The notes under the pieces were generated by a model, which worked only from the letters and a program-made list of their open reading frames with translations, was not told the origin of the DNA and ran no database searches. DNA of 6,936 nt from Oscillospiraceae bacterium (GTDB lineage Bacteria > Bacillota > Clostridia > Oscillospirales > Oscillospiraceae): assembly GCA_020025275.1 (NCBI GenBank), contig JAHHSI010000040.1, positions 1 to 6,936 on the forward strand, read 5' to 3'. Made by a program: the position numbers and the translations under genes. This document shows, one piece after another, positions 5,502 through 6,936 of this stretch; position 1 is the stretch's first letter, and each line of letters begins with the position of its first letter.

Positions 5502-5531
5502 TTGACTTTTCCACAACCCCTTCCTTACAAT
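5502..5531 (+). promoter_or_regulatory. Promoter of the mtnN-luxS operon
   Basis: There is a -35 TTGACT (5502-5507), an 18-bp spacer and a -10 TACAAT (5526-5531). Transcription would start near 5538 and leave a leader of about 60 nt. The leader contains a 5-bp GCGGC/GCCGC hairpin (5549-5565). This promoter lies back to back with the tmcAL promoter, with 24 bp between their -35 boxes. I see no SAM-type riboswitch in this leader. Confidence 0.65.
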
Positions 5532-5599
5532 AGAAGCAAATACTTTCCGCGGCTGGACAGGCCGCCATTGACACGTGACATATAAAGGAGGATCCCCCC

Positions 5600-6271
5600 A
5601 TGAAAATCGGTCTCATCTACGCCATGGCCGGCGAAATCGAGAGCCTGCTCACACAGGAAAATGCCCAGCCCCTGCAGACGGTGGCCGGCGTACCCTTTTA
5701 TCAGATTCGCAAGGACGTCATCGCCTGTGCCGGCGGTGTCAGCAAAGTCAACGCCGCCATGGCCACGCAGCTGATGATCTCCCTCTATCAGCCGGATCTC
5801 ATCCTCAACGCCGGCGTGGCCGGCTGCTTTGAGGACGCAGAAATCGGTGATGTGGTGCTGGCAGAGGCGTTCTTGCAGCACGACGTGGACACCACCAACA
5901 TCGGTGATCCTGTGGGCCTTGTCTCCACGGTCAACCAGATCACCTTCCCCACCAGCGACTTCGACCGGGCCAAGGCGGCCATGGACAAGGTGGGGATTCC
6001 CTACCGCACCGGCCTTGTGGCAACCGGCGACTGGTTCGCCGTGGACTGCCCGCGCGCCCACTGGATTCAGGACACCTTCCACCCTCTGCTGTGTGAGATG
6101 GAGGGCTGTGCCATTGCCCAGGTGTGCGCGCGCAATGAGGTGAAGTTCATGTCCATCAAGTCCGTCTCCGACTGCCTCTTTGCCCACCACGATTTCTTCT
6201 TCAACTTCCCCACCGCTATGAAGGACCTCAACCGTGTTGTCATGGCCTTCATCGACCAGCTGGAGGTGTAA
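5600..6271 (+). CDS. mtnN: 5'-methylthioadenosine/S-adenosylhomocysteine nucleosidase
   Basis: This cytosolic enzyme (Pfs, EC 3.2.2.9) cleaves adenine from S-adenosylhomocysteine and methylthioadenosine, giving S-ribosylhomocysteine or methylthioribose. The 223-aa product has the family layout: MKIGLIYAMAGEIESL with the catalytic Glu12, LILNAGVAGCF at 67-77, GDVVLAEAFLQHDVD at 83-97, CEMEGCAIAQVC at 165-176 with the ribose-contacting Met167/Glu168, and KSVSD ending in the catalytic Asp191. Length is close to the usual 230. The ATG is set by AAAGGAGG (5584-5591) 8 nt upstream. luxS follows after 2 bp, so its product feeds the next enzyme directly. Small departures from the common consensus (Ala10-Gly11 for the usual acidic pair before Glu12, Cys after Asp191) do not touch the catalytic residues. 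Confidence 0.95.
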   Translation: MKIGLIYAMAGEIESLLTQENAQPLQTVAGVPFYQIRKDVIACAGGVSKVNAAMATQLMISLYQPDLILNAGVAGCFEDAEIGDVVLAEAFLQHDVDTTNIGDPVGLVSTVNQITFPTSDFDRAKAAMDKVGIPYRTGLVATGDWFAVDCPRAHWIQDTFHPLLCEMEGCAIAQVCARNEVKFMSIKSVSDCLFAHHDFFFNFPTAMKDLNRVVMAFIDQLEV

Positions 6272-6273
6272 GT

Positions 6274-6741
6274 GTGGAACGGATCGCCAGTTTTACCGTG
6301 GACCACGATGTACTGACACCGGGGCTCTATCTCTCCCGGCGGGACGGACAGGTCACCACCTTTGACCTGCGTTTCAAAACGCCCAACACCAGGGATCTGC
6401 TCACCAATGCCGAGCTCCACTCCGTCGAACACGTTATCGCTACCTTTCTGCGCAACAGCGCACACAAGGACGCCGTGATCTATTTCGGACCCATGGGCTG
6501 CCAGACCGGTTTCTATTTCCTCTTTGACAGCGCCCGGCTCAGCGACGCTGCGGCCATCCAGCTGCTCCGGCAGGTATTTGCCGACGCCGCAGTCTATCAT
6601 GGGGCCATGCCCGGCAAAAGTGCCCGGGAGTGCGGCAACTACCGCAATCTGGATGTGGCGCTTGCCCGGAAATGCTGCGATTTTTACCATAAAGTCATCG
6701 AAACTTGGACTGAAGCCCAGCTTTCCTATCCACAGGCATAG
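6274..6741 (+). CDS. luxS: S-ribosylhomocysteine lyase (AI-2 synthase)
   Basis: LuxS (EC 4.4.1.21) splits S-ribosylhomocysteine into homocysteine and 4,5-dihydroxy-2,3-pentanedione, the precursor of the AI-2 signal, and works as a metal-dependent homodimer. The 155-aa product has the complete active site: SFTVDH at 6-11, HSVEH at 49-53 (metal ligands His49 and His53), GPMGCQTGFY at 72-81 with the catalytic Cys76, and ARECGNYRNLD at 117-127 with the third metal ligand Cys120. The start is a GTG at 6274, with GGAGGT (6262-6267) inside the end of mtnN and only 2 bp between genes, so the pair is one operon and probably translationally coupled. Only a weak A/T hairpin (6741-6758) follows the stop, so read-through toward rplU is possible. 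The protein resembles the clostridial LuxS type more than that of Bacillus. Confidence 0.97.
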   Translation: MERIASFTVDHDVLTPGLYLSRRDGQVTTFDLRFKTPNTRDLLTNAELHSVEHVIATFLRNSAHKDAVIYFGPMGCQTGFYFLFDSARLSDAAAIQLLRQVFADAAVYHGAMPGKSARECGNYRNLDVALARKCCDFYHKVIETWTEAQLSYPQA

Positions 6742-6781
6742 AAAACCACCGTTTTTTCTTGAAAAAAATCGAGAAAATTGG

Positions 6782-6810
6782 TTGACAAACCGAATTATCA
6801 CTGTTATACT
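6782..6810 (+). promoter_or_regulatory. Strong promoter for rplU
   Basis: There is a perfect -35 TTGACA (6782-6787), a 17-bp spacer and a -10 TATACT (6805-6810), with TG at 6802-6803 making an extended -10. An A/T-rich stretch (6741-6780) lies just upstream and could serve as an UP element. This is the strongest promoter in the window by consensus, as expected for a ribosomal protein operon. The start should be near 6817. Confidence 0.85.
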
Positions 6811-6816
6811 TGATTA

Positions 6817-6905
6817 GCCGCTTTGAATGGGTATAAGATTCGGCCACTGTGCCGAACGCCCCCGACAGCGAGTCCGTAATGAAGGAAAGGTAGGTGCAAC
6901 AAGTA
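6817..6905 (+). promoter_or_regulatory. Ribosomal protein L21 leader
   Basis: The roughly 90-nt leader between the promoter and rplU has a clear hairpin TTCGGC/GCCGAA (6839-6856) followed by a conserved-looking purine-rich block, AACGCCCCCGACAGCGAG (6855-6872) and CCGTAATGAAGGAAAGG (6874-6890). This arrangement recalls the L21 leader found before rplU in many Firmicutes, where it is thought to mediate autoregulation by L21. The identification is from memory of the motif, not from a covariance search. The leader begins right at the predicted transcription start. Confidence 0.7.
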
Positions 6906-6936
6906 ATGCAGGCTATTATCGTGACCGGTGGTAAGC
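6906..6936 (+). CDS. rplU: 50S ribosomal protein L21, N-terminal fragment (cut by window end)
   Basis: Ten codons are visible, reading MQAIIVTGGK, which matches the highly conserved start of bacterial L21 (M-A-I-TGGKQY). The ATG at 6906 follows a purine-rich site (AAGGAAAGGTAGGTG, 6882-6896). L21 binds 23S rRNA in the large subunit, and its gene usually leads an rplU-rpmA-obg group, which would lie beyond the window. The call is supported by the strong promoter and L21-type leader before it. Confidence 0.85.
   Translation, partial: MQAIIVTGGK

Noticed and set aside
6741..6758. Intrinsic terminator after luxS
   Set aside because: The only stem (GAAAAC/GTTTTT) is short and nearly all A/T, and it lies in an A/T-rich stretch that fits a promoter upstream element better.
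5525..6801. Minus-strand open frames opposite mtnN and luxS
   Set aside because: They are shadows of two fully recognisable enzymes on the plus strand and show no family features of their own.

Overview
The window looks like chromosomal DNA of a moderately GC-rich Firmicute, most likely a gut-type Clostridia (Oscillospiraceae-like). This rests on strong AGGAGG-type ribosome binding sites, clear TTGACA/TATAAT-type promoters, an S-box (SAM-I) riboswitch before metK, a ribosomal protein L21 leader before rplU, the Firmicutes tRNA-modification gene tmcAL, and a lipoprotein with a DUF3298-like C-terminus. The genus assignment is inference from family resemblance.

Layout from left to right. Bases 1-257 hold no convincing gene; they are AT-rich and carry several copies of a TTGGGTCAAA-like word, including a perfect 15-bp hairpin. 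Next, on the minus strand, come an intrinsic terminator, an intact tRNA-Pro(UGG) with encoded CCA, and 28 bp further upstream an exact 41-nt copy of that tRNA's 5' half. A good minus-strand promoter lies just after metK and is overlapped by a perfect 16-bp inverted repeat. metK (minus) follows, with its SAM-I riboswitch, a putative terminator/antiterminator and a promoter. The intergenic stretch 1785-2262 (478 bp) is almost fully explained by the metK leader, the metK promoter and a divergent promoter for the next gene.

On the plus strand, 2263-3117 encodes a rhomboid-fold membrane protein that appears to have lost the catalytic GxSG serine and carries a Cys/His-rich C-terminal zinc-finger-like tail. 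A long convergent hairpin separates it from a minus-strand pair, tmcAL followed by a DUF3298-like lipoprotein, 8 bp apart. tmcAL is divergent from the plus-strand operon mtnN-luxS. A very strong promoter then drives the L21 leader and the first ten codons of rplU, cut by the window edge.

Functionally the window is dominated by S-adenosylmethionine metabolism. MetK makes SAM and is controlled by a SAM-sensing riboswitch. MtnN and LuxS detoxify and recycle S-adenosylhomocysteine to homocysteine, releasing the AI-2 precursor. tRNA-Pro, TmcAL (elongator tRNA-Met acetylation) and rplU belong to translation. I see no CRISPR array, no transposase and no obvious novel multi-gene system. The least ordinary items are the inactive-looking rhomboid with a zinc tail, the tRNA half-duplication, and the palindrome sitting on the tRNA promoter.
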